Source: Magnetococcales bacterium (GTDB lineage Bacteria; Pseudomonadota; Magnetococcia; Magnetococcales; JADFZT01). From it: DNA of 54,728 nt. Numbering within the stretch: position 1 is the stretch's first letter; the number at the start of each line of letters is the position of its first letter. A program made the translations under genes and the position numbers. The DNA is taken from NCBI GenBank assembly GCA_015232395.1, contig JADFZT010000026.1:1-54728 (forward strand). The letters are read 5' to 3'. Below are positions 26,569-34,756 of this stretch, one piece after another. The notes below the pieces were generated by a model that was not told where the DNA came from, searched no databases, and saw only the letters and a program-made list of their open reading frames with translations.

Positions 26569-26787
26569 CCACCTCGGCACCACCGCCACCCCCCCCTTTC
26601 ATCCCCCCTTCCCTATCCCCAATCCGCTAAACGCCCACCACCCTCAATTGATTTTTCAGAACGCCTGGCAATCCTGGAACGATGTTTGCATTGATTTGAG
26701 ATCAAACGGCCTCACCCTGAACCGATAGCGGTTTGGATCGAGGCTAACCCAAGGATTCACTCCTACTCGTTTCAGGATTAAGGCCCC

Positions 26788-27411
26788 ATGAAAATTTCCT
26801 TTTCCGGCTTTCGGCTGGCCCCCATTCTGATGGCTGTGACCTTGGCGGGGTGTGCCCAATTTCCCGTTGTGGTCCCCATGCCCCCAGCCGAGACCCACGC
26901 CCAAGAGTCGGCTGCCATGACGGAAGTGGATCTCATTCGCATGAGCCACGCCCTGACCGACGCCCTGGTAGCGGAACTTCAGAAAAATCACCCCTCGTTC
27001 CATCGGCGCAAGCCTTTGGTGGTGACCAGCTTTGTCAATCGCAACAATCTGGACGACTCCTCGGCTCTGGGACTGCTCATCTCCGATCACGTCGCCTCCC
27101 GCTTTACCCAGCAGGGTTTTTCGGTAGTGGAGCCCAAGTTGCGCAACGACCTGGCCATCCGCAAGGAGCAGGGTGAATTCATCCTCTCCCGGGATATCGA
27201 AAAGCTATCCGAGGAAAACCGGGCCTATGCGGTGGTGGTGGGCAACTATACCGAAGGACGGGATATGCTGGACATCACCTCCAAGATGATCCAGGTACGC
27301 ACCCGGCAGGTGTTGGCCTCCATCGATGCCAAACTGCCACTCGGCGTTCAAACCCGGGATCTCCTGGTTAATAATGGCGGCGGACCTACCTTGACGGTCG
27401 TAGACAAATGA
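26788..27411 (+). CDS. FlgO-domain lipoprotein, first of two
   Basis: 207 residues. The signal peptide MKISFSGFRLAPILMAVTLA ends at a lipobox (LAGC). The mature part carries a FlgO-like domain from about residue 55: PLVVTSFVNRNNLDDSSALG, then SDHVASRFTQQGFSVVEPKL, then FILSRDIEKL and YAVVVGNYT. FlgO in Vibrio is an outer-membrane lipoprotein needed for flagellar stability; the same fold occurs in many lipoproteins of unknown role. The next gene is a paralogue that overlaps it by 4 bp. Position between PilT and a PilU-like ATPase suggests an envelope function connected with pili, but that is inference. Confidence 0.8.
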   Translation: MKISFSGFRLAPILMAVTLAGCAQFPVVVPMPPAETHAQESAAMTEVDLIRMSHALTDALVAELQKNHPSFHRRKPLVVTSFVNRNNLDDSSALGLLISDHVASRFTQQGFSVVEPKLRNDLAIRKEQGEFILSRDIEKLSEENRAYAVVVGNYTEGRDMLDITSKMIQVRTRQVLASIDAKLPLGVQTRDLLVNNGGGPTLTVVDK

Positions 27412-28004
27412 GACGCACACCTCACACCAATGGCTGGATCCGGGGCTTTCTGGCCGGGCTCTGCCTGCTGGCAACCGCTCTCCCCTCGGGGTGCGCGCCT
27501 CCCCCGCCGGAACACCCCATGGTTTCCCAGCCCCTCTCCAGCCGCACGCCGCAAAATCTGACCAGTGCAGCCTATGAAGCGGCGGACGCCATGTTGGCCC
27601 GGCTTGGGGATCGCATTCACCCGAAACAGACCATTCTGCCAGCCAGCTTTGTGGATCAGGATGATCTCAATAAATCTTCCCGACTGGGCCGGCTTCTGGC
27701 CCGGCAGATGGCTTCCCGCTTTACCCAGGCGGGATTGCCGGTGGTGGAAGTCAAACTGCGCAACAGCATTCTGATCCAGGAAGGAAAAGGGGAATTTTTG
27801 CTCTCCCGGGAGCTGGACGCCATCCAGGCCGATCATAATGTGCACGCCGTGCTGGTGGGCAGTTATGCCGTCGCCGGATCCAAAATTTTTGTCAATGCCC
27901 AGCTGATTCGCCTGAAAGACCGGGTTATTCTCTCCTCCCAGGACTTTACCGTGCCCATGGGCAATGACACCCGGGCTCTGGTGGCTGAAAACAAAACTTA
28001 CTGA
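27408..28004 (+). CDS. FlgO-domain lipoprotein, second of two
   Basis: 198 residues, start codon overlapping the previous stop (ATGA). A longer basic signal peptide ends at a lipobox (LPSGC). The mature domain is clearly homologous to the upstream protein: ASFVDQDDLNKSSRLGRLLA, then MASRFTQAGLPVVEVKLRNS, then GEFLLSREL and AVLVGSYA. The pair is a tandem duplication that has diverged, and translational coupling suggests equal amounts and perhaps a heteromer in the outer membrane. A large hairpin follows the gene. Confidence 0.8.
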   Translation: MRRTPHTNGWIRGFLAGLCLLATALPSGCAPPPPEHPMVSQPLSSRTPQNLTSAAYEAADAMLARLGDRIHPKQTILPASFVDQDDLNKSSRLGRLLARQMASRFTQAGLPVVEVKLRNSILIQEGKGEFLLSRELDAIQADHNVHAVLVGSYAVAGSKIFVNAQLIRLKDRVILSSQDFTVPMGNDTRALVAENKTY

Positions 28005-28018
28005 CCCCACACCCAGCA

Positions 28019-28111
28019 TTCATCGACCTCCCTGCGCCGGGGTTCGGAATAACGGCCTCCCCTCCAAGCTCCGAACCGCTTGGCTTGCGGGGAGTCGATG
28101 ATAAAATTTTT
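28019..28111 (+). terminator. Long interrupted hairpin after the lipoprotein pair
   Basis: CATCGAC (28021-28027) pairs with GTCGATG (28094-28100). Inside it, GGTTCGGA pairs with TCCGAACC, and CTCCC with GGGAG. A T-rich run follows (ATTTTTTCC). It could terminate the lipoprotein transcript, or be the folded end of a small repeat element. Confidence 0.5.
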
Positions 28112-28455
28112 TCCTCTTTTACACCCCCTTTGCCTCTTCATCCATTGACCAAAACGCCTTTCGCACCACCATTCCAGCCACGCTCCACCCATGGAATCTC
28201 CCCACGAACAACGCCCTCTCCCTGCAAAAGTTGCTCGAACCACGCGAATCAAGGTTTAATTACCGGGCAAAACAGGGTTTAATCATTCTCTGTAACAGGA
28301 TGGGCCGTTCCGGTGGGGGGAAGGTCCTTCGCCATGGGAATCAATGGGGGTACAAGTCCCACGATATCTTGGTCGGCTGAGCTGGTTCAGGAAAAACCAA
28401 CCCAAGACCACCCCAACCCATTTCAAACCTACGGATTGAGAGAGCGAGGAATCAA
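28112..28455 (+). other. Non-coding leader upstream of the first PilU-like gene
   Basis: About 340 bases with no gene. The last 160 bases can fold: GAAGG-TCC-TTC near 28320, and TCTTGG...CCAAGA enclosing CTGGTT...AACCAA at about 28365-28410. The T-loop-like GGGTACAAGTCCC at about 28350 is not part of a tRNA. I compared it by eye with c-di-GMP-I, cobalamin and TPP riboswitch cores and found no match. Confidence 0.35.
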
Positions 28456-29613
28456 ATGGATCGTGAACAAGCCATCAAATTTATGCTCGATGCCCTGAAA
28501 ACCATGCTGAAAAAGGGTGGATCGGATCTATTTATCACGGCAGGATTTCCAGCAGCGGCCAAAATCGACGGCAAAATGACCCCCCTTGGCAAAAATCCCC
28601 TGGACGCCAACCAAACCCGGATGCTCTCCCGCTCCATCATGAACGACAAGCAGGTGAAGGAGTTTGACGCCACCAAGGAGTGCAACTTTGCCATCAACCC
28701 CCCCGGGGTAGGCCGTTTCCGCGTCAACGCCTTTGTCCAGCAGGCCCGGGTCGGCATGGTGCTGCGAACCATCACCACCGACATTCCGGACTTCGACCAG
28801 CTGGGATTGCCGCCCATTCTCAAGGATGTGGTGATGGCCAAAACCGGCCTGGTGCTGGTGGTGGGAGGGACCGGATCGGGTAAATCGACCTCTCTGGCTG
28901 CCATGATCGGCCACCGCAACAAAAATTCCCACGGCCACATCATCTCCATTGAAGATCCGGTGGAGTATGTCCATCCCCACGTCAACTGCATCATCACCCA
29001 GCGGGAGGTGGGGGTGGATACCGAAGGGTGGCATGCCGCGCTCAAAAACACCCTGCGTCAGGCCCCCAACGTCATTCTCATCGGGGAAATCCGTGATCAG
29101 GAGACCATGGAGCACGCCATCAACTTTGCCGAAACCGGCCACTTGGCGCTCTCCACCCTCCACGCCAACAACGCCAACCAAACCCTCGACCGCATCATCA
29201 ACATGTTTCCCTCTGCCAAACGCCAGCAGCTCCTGATGGATCTCTCCCTGAACCTCAGGGGAATTATTTCCCAGCGACTGCTGAAACGCAAAGGGGGGGG
29301 CCGGGTCGCCGCGATTGAGATCATGCTCAACTCCCCTCTTATCTCCGACCTCATTTTTAAAGGGGAAGTGCACGGCATCAAGGAGATCATGGGTAAGTCC
29401 AATGAGCTGGGGATGAAAACCTTTGATCAGGCCCTCTTCGATCTCTATGAAGCAGATCTCATCACTTACGAAGATGCCCTGCGCTCTGCCGACTCCGCCA
29501 ACGAACTGCGTCTGAAGATCAAACTGGAAGGTAAAGATTCCAAAAACCGCGATGTCAACGAAGGCCTCGACGGGATCAACCTGGTGGCCAAGGAAGAAGA
29601 TCTCGGGATGTAA
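28456..29613 (+). CDS. pilU: PilU-like type IV pilus ATPase, first copy
   Basis: 385 residues. Walker A is GGTGSGKST at 137-145. VILIGEIRDQETMEHAINFA carries the Walker B region and TLHANNANQTLDRIINMFP the His box. It lacks the PilT AIRNLIRE motif; the equivalent place reads PLISDLIFKGEVHGIKEIM, as in PilU. PilU assists PilT in retraction under load. This copy has a longer charged C-terminus (about 30 extra residues ending KEEDLGM). A nested hairpin separates it from the second copy. The gene symbol rests on motif resemblance, so PilT-like 2 is an equally safe name. Confidence 0.85.
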   Translation: MDREQAIKFMLDALKTMLKKGGSDLFITAGFPAAAKIDGKMTPLGKNPLDANQTRMLSRSIMNDKQVKEFDATKECNFAINPPGVGRFRVNAFVQQARVGMVLRTITTDIPDFDQLGLPPILKDVVMAKTGLVLVVGGTGSGKSTSLAAMIGHRNKNSHGHIISIEDPVEYVHPHVNCIITQREVGVDTEGWHAALKNTLRQAPNVILIGEIRDQETMEHAINFAETGHLALSTLHANNANQTLDRIINMFPSAKRQQLLMDLSLNLRGIISQRLLKRKGGGRVAAIEIMLNSPLISDLIFKGEVHGIKEIMGKSNELGMKTFDQALFDLYEADLITYEDALRSADSANELRLKIKLEGKDSKNRDVNEGLDGINLVAKEEDLGM

Positions 29614-29625
29614 TTCATCCAAACG

Positions 29626-29681
29626 GCCAAGCAGAGGTCAGAGGGCGGTCAAGTCTAAAGACAACCGCCCTCAAGCTTGGC
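29626..29681 (+). other. Nested hairpin between the two PilU-like genes
   Basis: GAGGGCGGT (29641-29649) pairs with ACCGCCCTC (29664-29672), and this is enclosed by GCCAAGC (29626-29632) with GCTTGGC (29675-29681). No T-run follows, so it is more likely an RNA-stability or attenuation structure than a full terminator. Confidence 0.55.
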
Positions 29682-29726
29682 ATGCCACTTAAGACGACGC
29701 ACTGACAAACCAATCGAGAGCCGATC

Positions 29727-30782
29727 ATGAATGTGACACCCTATTTGAAACTGATGATCGAAAAGGGGGCTTCCGACCTCTTTTTCAGCTGTGACACCCC
29801 CCCGAAGATGAAACTTGACGGCAAGATGGTTTCGGTAGGCAAGGATGTTCTCACACCAAAAATGGTGAAGGCGGCCTGTCTTTCCATCATGGACGAGGAG
29901 CAGGCCAAATATTTCGAGGAGGAGCTGGAGATCGACTTTGCGATCTCCCTGGGTACCGAGGGGCGTTTCCGGGTCAACGCCTTTCACAGCAAAAACAACA
30001 CCGGCATGGTCCTCCGCTACATCAAGGCCAAGGTGCCCAATATCGACGACCTCAAGGTGCCGCCCATCCTCAAAGAGCTGATCATGCCCAAGCGTGGCCT
30101 GCTGCTCATGGTGGGCGCCACCGGTTCGGGAAAATCCACCACCCTTGCGGCCATGATCGACCACCGCAACGCCACCTCAGCGGGCCACATTCTCACCATT
30201 GAGGATCCCATCGAATTTATCCATCCCCACAAAAAATCCCTCATCAACCAGCGGGAAGTGGGGCCGGATACCAAATCCTATGCCCGCGCCTTGAAAAGCT
30301 CTCTGCGGGAAGCGCCGGATGTTATTCTGATCGGTGAGATCCGGGATCGGGAAACCATGGAAGCGGCCTTGGAGCTGGCGGGTACAGGCCATCTGGCCAT
30401 CTCCACCCTCCATGCCAACAACGCCTTTCAGGCCATGACCCGAATCATCAACATGTTTCCCCAGGCGCTGCACAAGCAGCTCTTCATGGATATGTCCCTC
30501 TACATGCGGGCGATCATCTCCCAACGCCTGGTGCGCAGTGTTGATGGCAAGCGCCGGGCGGCTGTGGAAATCATGGTCAACACCCCCCACATCGCCGAAT
30601 TGATGCTCCAGGGGCAAGTGGATGAGATGAAGGAAGCCCTGGAAAACAGTGGTGAAAAAGGGATGCAATCCTTCGATCTTTCCCTCTTCAATCTTTACAA
30701 GGAGGGGGCTATCACCATGGAAGAAGCCCTGGGTAACGCCGACTCCCGGGCCAACCTCGAAGCCAAAATCCACTTCGGTTGA
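29727..30782 (+). CDS. PilU-like type IV pilus ATPase, second copy
   Basis: 351 residues. Walker A GATGSGKST is at 130-138, VILIGEIRDRETMEAALELA is the Walker B region, and TLHANNAFQAMTRIINMFPQ the His box. It also lacks AIRNLIRE (TPHIAELMLQGQVDEMKEAL instead), so it groups with PilU rather than PilT. It is closely similar to the upstream copy in the ATPase core and differs mainly in the N-terminal domain and the shorter C-terminus. Having two PilU paralogues next to one PilT suggests different loads or different pilus systems. Confidence 0.85.
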   Translation: MNVTPYLKLMIEKGASDLFFSCDTPPKMKLDGKMVSVGKDVLTPKMVKAACLSIMDEEQAKYFEEELEIDFAISLGTEGRFRVNAFHSKNNTGMVLRYIKAKVPNIDDLKVPPILKELIMPKRGLLLMVGATGSGKSTTLAAMIDHRNATSAGHILTIEDPIEFIHPHKKSLINQREVGPDTKSYARALKSSLREAPDVILIGEIRDRETMEAALELAGTGHLAISTLHANNAFQAMTRIINMFPQALHKQLFMDMSLYMRAIISQRLVRSVDGKRRAAVEIMVNTPHIAELMLQGQVDEMKEALENSGEKGMQSFDLSLFNLYKEGAITMEEALGNADSRANLEAKIHFG

Positions 30783-30800
30783 TCCATCCGCAATCTATTT

Positions 30801-30844
30801 TCTGACGGGTTGGTGTGGGGATGATTCCAGCCAACCCGGTCAGA
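30801..30844 (+). terminator. Hairpin after the pil ATPase genes
   Basis: TCTGAC-GGGTTGG pairs with CCAACCCGGTCAGA with one bulged base. It lies 18 bases after the stop codon. No T-run of note follows. Confidence 0.5.
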
Positions 30845-31157
30845 AATAATTCCCGGATCATCGCCACCCCCTCCGCTGCAAACCCTCCCCTTCCCCCGCT
30901 GACCAGGAAAACACCTCCACGGCATTGACCATCCTATACAGCTGAATTATATCCAAAAATATCACACCACCCAAACCGTCCTTTTGCGAACGATTTTCAA
31001 TCAAACTACAAACATTGTTTGACCATACCCATTTTTTTCACTACTCTGTCGCAACGATTGAAACAAAACTCCATTTTTAAAATGTAAATAAAGAGGGGGT
31101 CTAACCAAGATCCCCTTCCATAAACTGTTTCACCACAGACCAGTGATAAGGCGATCC
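30845..31157 (+). other. AT-rich upstream region of the diguanylate cyclase gene
   Basis: About 310 bases without a gene. GC is lower than the surroundings from 30940 to 31100, with many A and T runs. A possible TTGACC-N17-TACTCT lies near 31020. No repeat or riboswitch core was recognised. Confidence 0.3.
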
Positions 31158-32483
31158 ATGGCCACGATTCTGGTGGTTGACGACGACAGCCAAACCATTG
31201 AACAGCTCACCCGGCTGATTTCAGAAGCGGGCCATAGCGCTGATTTCCTCTTGGAGCCCCAATACCTGCTGCCCAAGCTGGAAACCGACCCCATCGACCT
31301 CATCCTGTTGGATGTCAACATGCCGGAGGTGGATGGGCTCTCCCTGCTGAAAAAACTCAAAGCCAACCACAAAACTGAAGATATCCCGGTCCTCATGATC
31401 ACCGGGGATACCGAAGAAAAGCTGGTTCAGGCGTGCTTTGAAGCCGGTGCGGTGGACTTTCTCAACAAGCCCATCCGCCCCCTGGAGCTACAATCCCGCA
31501 TCCGCATCGCCCTGGAAACCCAGGAACACATCGCAGCCATCCAGAGCCAAAAAAACGACCTACAGCAAACCAAAGCCTTTATCGAAACGATCCTGGACTC
31601 CATGGAAGAGTCCATCTGCGTCATTGATCGCCGGGACAACACCATTTTGGAAGCCAATCAGGTCTTCATCAACCAGATCGGGCTACCCCGGGGATTGGTC
31701 ATTGGCCGCAAATGTTTTGATAAACCCGGAGAGCGCACCCACCCCTGCTTCCAGTGTGATGGGCCTGATAAAGACTGCATTCTCAAGGATGAACTGGAGC
31801 CGGGCAAAAGCCGTATACGGGAACTCATTCACCTGGATAAAAACAAGGAACGAATCTTTACCAAGGTGATCACCCGGCCCATTCTCTCCGGGGAGCTGGA
31901 AGACAACCGGGTACTCTACCTGGCCCGGGACATCACCAAAGCCAAACGCATGGAGGAAAAACTCAAGCATTTGGCCTTCCACGATGTTTTGACCGGACTT
32001 CCCAACCGGCAACTCTTTTTCGACCGGCTGGAGCAGGCCCTGGCCCAGGCCCGCCGCCACGATCAACTCCTGGCAGTGCTTTTTTTCGATCTGGACCGCT
32101 TCAAGGAGGTTAACGATACCCTGGGCCACAATATCGGCGACCTTCTTCTCAAAGAGGTCGGCAGCCGGTTGGCCAAGGGGATTCGGGAGAGCGATACCGT
32201 CGCCCGTCTGGGAGGGGATGAGTTTACGGCGTTTTTAACCAACCTGGATGAGCTGGAAGATGTCCGCAAAACTGTCCGCAAACTACTCAAAAGCCTGGGT
32301 CGAAAATTTCAACTCAAAAAACACAAACTCTCGGTCACCAGCTCCATCGGTGTCAGTCTGTTTCCCCATGACGGAGACACCTTACAGACTCTGACCAAAA
32401 AAGCGGACAAGGCGCTCTATAAAGCCAAATCCGATGGTCGCAACAACGCCCAATTTTTTTCACTGGGCAAAAAAATCAAATAG
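31158..32483 (+). CDS. REC-PAS-GGDEF diguanylate cyclase
   Basis: 441 residues; ATG 31158 is preceded by AAGG at suitable distance. The receiver domain (1-120) has Asp8/Asp9, phospho-acceptor Asp52 in LLDVNMPEVDG, Thr82 and Lys104 (FLNKP), so it should be phosphorylatable. A PAS domain (about 135-265) contains a cysteine group, Cys186, Cys197, Cys200 and Cys207 (C-x10-C-x2-C-x6-C), a possible metal or redox centre. The GGDEF domain (about 275-441) has the intact active site GGDEF at 352-356 and an inhibitory I-site RESD at 343-346. It should make c-di-GMP with product feedback. Its partner kinase is not adjacent. The PstS-like gene begins 25 bp downstream. Confidence 0.92.
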   Translation: MATILVVDDDSQTIEQLTRLISEAGHSADFLLEPQYLLPKLETDPIDLILLDVNMPEVDGLSLLKKLKANHKTEDIPVLMITGDTEEKLVQACFEAGAVDFLNKPIRPLELQSRIRIALETQEHIAAIQSQKNDLQQTKAFIETILDSMEESICVIDRRDNTILEANQVFINQIGLPRGLVIGRKCFDKPGERTHPCFQCDGPDKDCILKDELEPGKSRIRELIHLDKNKERIFTKVITRPILSGELEDNRVLYLARDITKAKRMEEKLKHLAFHDVLTGLPNRQLFFDRLEQALAQARRHDQLLAVLFFDLDRFKEVNDTLGHNIGDLLLKEVGSRLAKGIRESDTVARLGGDEFTAFLTNLDELEDVRKTVRKLLKSLGRKFQLKKHKLSVTSSIGVSLFPHDGDTLQTLTKKADKALYKAKSDGRNNAQFFSLGKKIK

Positions 32484-32508
32484 ATATCACCCAGAGAAAG
32501 GGGTGCCC

Positions 32509-33561
32509 GTGGCTGGTCCGTATTCCGACCCAATAAACGGTTTAACCCGCCATGGCCATGGAATAACGCTCCTGTTCTGGATCATAGCTGGCATCCTGTT
32601 GTCCCCTCTCCCAAGCCAGGCAAGCCCACTGATAGGCCTCCCCTTTTCCGATCCCACCCAGGGAATGCCCATGCCGGATGGCTGGCAGGAAAAACCGATC
32701 CGTTATGAGGAGCGATTGGCCGGTTACGATCTGGTGCTGACCCTCGACCAGCAGGTTTATCAAATTTTAACGCCGATCATCGAACAGTTTGCCGCTGAAA
32801 ACCACATCAAAGTAGCCATCAGGAAGGGCACTTGCGGCATCTCCGGGGGCATGCTGGACAATAAACGGGTGGATATGGCCGGTTTTTGTTGCGCTCCAGG
32901 CCAGATAGACCGGTTTCCCGGGCTGCGTTTCCACACCCTGGGAATCGGAGCCATTGCCATCTTTACCCACCCAAGCAACCCCATTCGGGATATCAGCCTG
33001 ACCGATCTACGGGCCATTTATCAGGGAGAGCGCTATCGCTGGTCGGAAGTGAATAAAAGCGCAGGCAAAAACAGCCATGACCTGCCCATCCGTACTGTAG
33101 GAAGGCTCCATTGCAAGCTGCGTCCCGGTCACTGGCGGCTGTTGCTGAATAATGGCGACCTCTTCAGCCCACGCATGTTGGAGGTAGGCACCATAGCCGA
33201 CATGATTCTCCAGGTGGCCTCATTCCCCGAGGCGATCGGCTATGAAACCATCTGGCATGTGGACCGCTACCGACAACAGGGAAAAGTCCAGCCCCTGACC
33301 ATCGACGCCATTTCCCATCAAGACACCCAAGCCCTGGCTCAGGGGCGTTATCCCCTCTATCGCACCTTCAACATTACCACCTGGGAAGGCAATCTGGCCA
33401 ATCCCCATGCAGATAGACTGGTTACACATCTACTGAAAATGGTGGAAAACCTCGCTCCCCACTACGGCCTGGTCCCTGCTTCCCACCTACGAAAAACGGG
33501 CTGGCAATTTATGGGTAATGAGCTGATCGGCAAACCTGTATCTGCAAATCCCTCTCCCTGA
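32509..33561 (+). CDS. PstS-like periplasmic substrate-binding protein
   Basis: 350 residues from GTG 32509, chosen because AAAGGGG stands just upstream and a signal peptide follows (LLFWIIAGILLSPLPSQA). The mature part has the PBP-like fold of the phosphate-binding group: a GTCGISGGMLDNKRVDMAG stretch corresponds to the G-T-G-x-G-I...L-x-x-G-x-x-D-I-A motif, and ISLTDLRAIYQGERYRWSEV is the usual PBP-like I-F-x-G-x-x-x-x-W segment. A Cys pair (FCCAP) at about 125 is unusual for phosphate binders. No ABC transporter is adjacent, so it may be a sensor for the upstream cyclase's signalling chain rather than an importer subunit. The ligand is not determined. Confidence 0.7.
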   Translation: MAGPYSDPINGLTRHGHGITLLFWIIAGILLSPLPSQASPLIGLPFSDPTQGMPMPDGWQEKPIRYEERLAGYDLVLTLDQQVYQILTPIIEQFAAENHIKVAIRKGTCGISGGMLDNKRVDMAGFCCAPGQIDRFPGLRFHTLGIGAIAIFTHPSNPIRDISLTDLRAIYQGERYRWSEVNKSAGKNSHDLPIRTVGRLHCKLRPGHWRLLLNNGDLFSPRMLEVGTIADMILQVASFPEAIGYETIWHVDRYRQQGKVQPLTIDAISHQDTQALAQGRYPLYRTFNITTWEGNLANPHADRLVTHLLKMVENLAPHYGLVPASHLRKTGWQFMGNELIGKPVSANPSP

Positions 33562-33626
33562 CCCCATCCCGTTTCGATCCATTTTTTTGGCAAAGGGGCG
33601 GAGTGGTAAAAACAACAACGGCCAAA

Positions 33627-34670
33627 TCAAAAACGCTCCTGCCAAGCCCCCAGAGTAAGCCCCCCACCCCCTCCGGAACCAACCGGCCCCACATAAGGCT
33701 CGCTCAGGGTGAGAGATCCCCCGGTGGGCATCTCCAACATTCTCAGGATAAAGGTGTCGATGGTGGCCGGATCGAAAGTACCCAAATTAAGGATAATTTC
33801 ATCCTCTCCAGGATTGTAACTTGTAACCGCCGGGTTGGCGCCGGTGGCTCCGGAATCGAGACAAACCAGACTCCCCCCCATACCGCCACAGTTGGGCCAC
33901 ACTTTCATCTGATAGCAATAGACCGAAGCGGAAGCCCCCAGATCAAACCCGCCATCCTGCACATCCTCCAGCGCCCCGGAGCCACAGACAATTTTTACAT
34001 CGTCAGGCAGTCTGATTTCGACCAGCAGCCAAGCCCCCACAGGAGGGGTGGTGACCAGGGTTGATTCAAAACTGATCTCCTCGTCACTGGCCGCAGCCAG
34101 ATTGGTGTTACCGCTATCCTTGAGGCAGGTGCTGTTTTTGGAGCTACCGGTACAAAGCATGTTGGCCACATTACAGCTGATGCCGGAACAGGGTTCGGTA
34201 AAGGTCACATTGTAATCGACATCCATCAGATGGCTGCCGTTCCAGCTTTCCGGATTGCCCGAGGTAAAAAGATTTCCCTCCGCCACCCCCCCGTCGGCGG
34301 TACAGGTCACCCCGTTGCGACTGATGGTGCGCTGGTTGTCGGAAAGCGTATCCACCACCGTCAGATCAAACAGGCCGCTGCCCCGGTCGCTGATGGTCAG
34401 GGTAAAACGACCTATCTGGTTGCCTTCGCTGTCGTTGAGGGTCTGCTCGGTGGGAATGGTGAGGGGGCTGCAACCGCTGTTCCAGAGCTGTTCAAGCCCT
34501 GCCTGCATACCGGCTTCCGCCATATTGAAGGCCTTGCCACCCCCGACGGTTTCCTGGGAGATCCAACTGCCACTCAGATACATGTTGGTCAGGGAGACCC
34601 CGATGGAGGCCATCACGACGATCATGAAAATGGCGGTGATGGAGAGAAAACCGTGTTGTCGGCATCCCCC
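33627..34670 (-). CDS. PilX-like minor pseudopilin, start disturbed
   Basis: About 348 residues in frame. The N-terminus reads CRQHGFLSITAIFMIVVM: Gly before Phe as in prepilin cleavage, then a hydrophobic helix typical of PilX-type proteins. SWISQETVGGGKAFNMAEAGM is the normal follow-on. The C-terminal part is Cys-rich and beta-rich, ending GLTLGAWQERF. No ATG, GTG or TTG lies in frame between the previous stop codon (34757) and this helix. An ATG exists at 34672 but is one base out of frame; a run of five G directly after it would, if six, give MGGCRQHGFL. So there is either a G-run frameshift (real or a sequencing error) or a rare start. Last gene of a four-gene pseudopilin cluster. Confidence 0.7.
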   Translation of the reverse strand, partial: GGCRQHGFLSITAIFMIVVMASIGVSLTNMYLSGSWISQETVGGGKAFNMAEAGMQAGLEQLWNSGCSPLTIPTEQTLNDSEGNQIGRFTLTISDRGSGLFDLTVVDTLSDNQRTISRNGVTCTADGGVAEGNLFTSGNPESWNGSHLMDVDYNVTFTEPCSGISCNVANMLCTGSSKNSTCLKDSGNTNLAAASDEEISFESTLVTTPPVGAWLLVEIRLPDDVKIVCGSGALEDVQDGGFDLGASASVYCYQMKVWPNCGGMGGSLVCLDSGATGANPAVTSYNPGEDEIILNLGTFDPATIDTFILRMLEMPTGGSLTLSEPYVGPVGSGGGGGLTLGAWQERF

Positions 34671-34756
34671 ATGGCAACGGCTCGCCCCAACGCTTGGCCC
34701 TGGGGGAATATCCCGACCGGTCGCCGTTATCCGCTGAAGTGGAGAAGGTGGTGCTT

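Noticed and set aside
28345-28365. GGGTACAAGTCCC, similar to a tRNA T-arm
   Set aside because: No acceptor stem, anticodon arm or CCA end can be built around it.
28456-30782. The two PilU-like genes as GspE or PilB extension ATPases
   Set aside because: They lack the long N-terminal domain and the tetracysteine motif of extension ATPases, and match retraction ATPases in length and in the His-box region.
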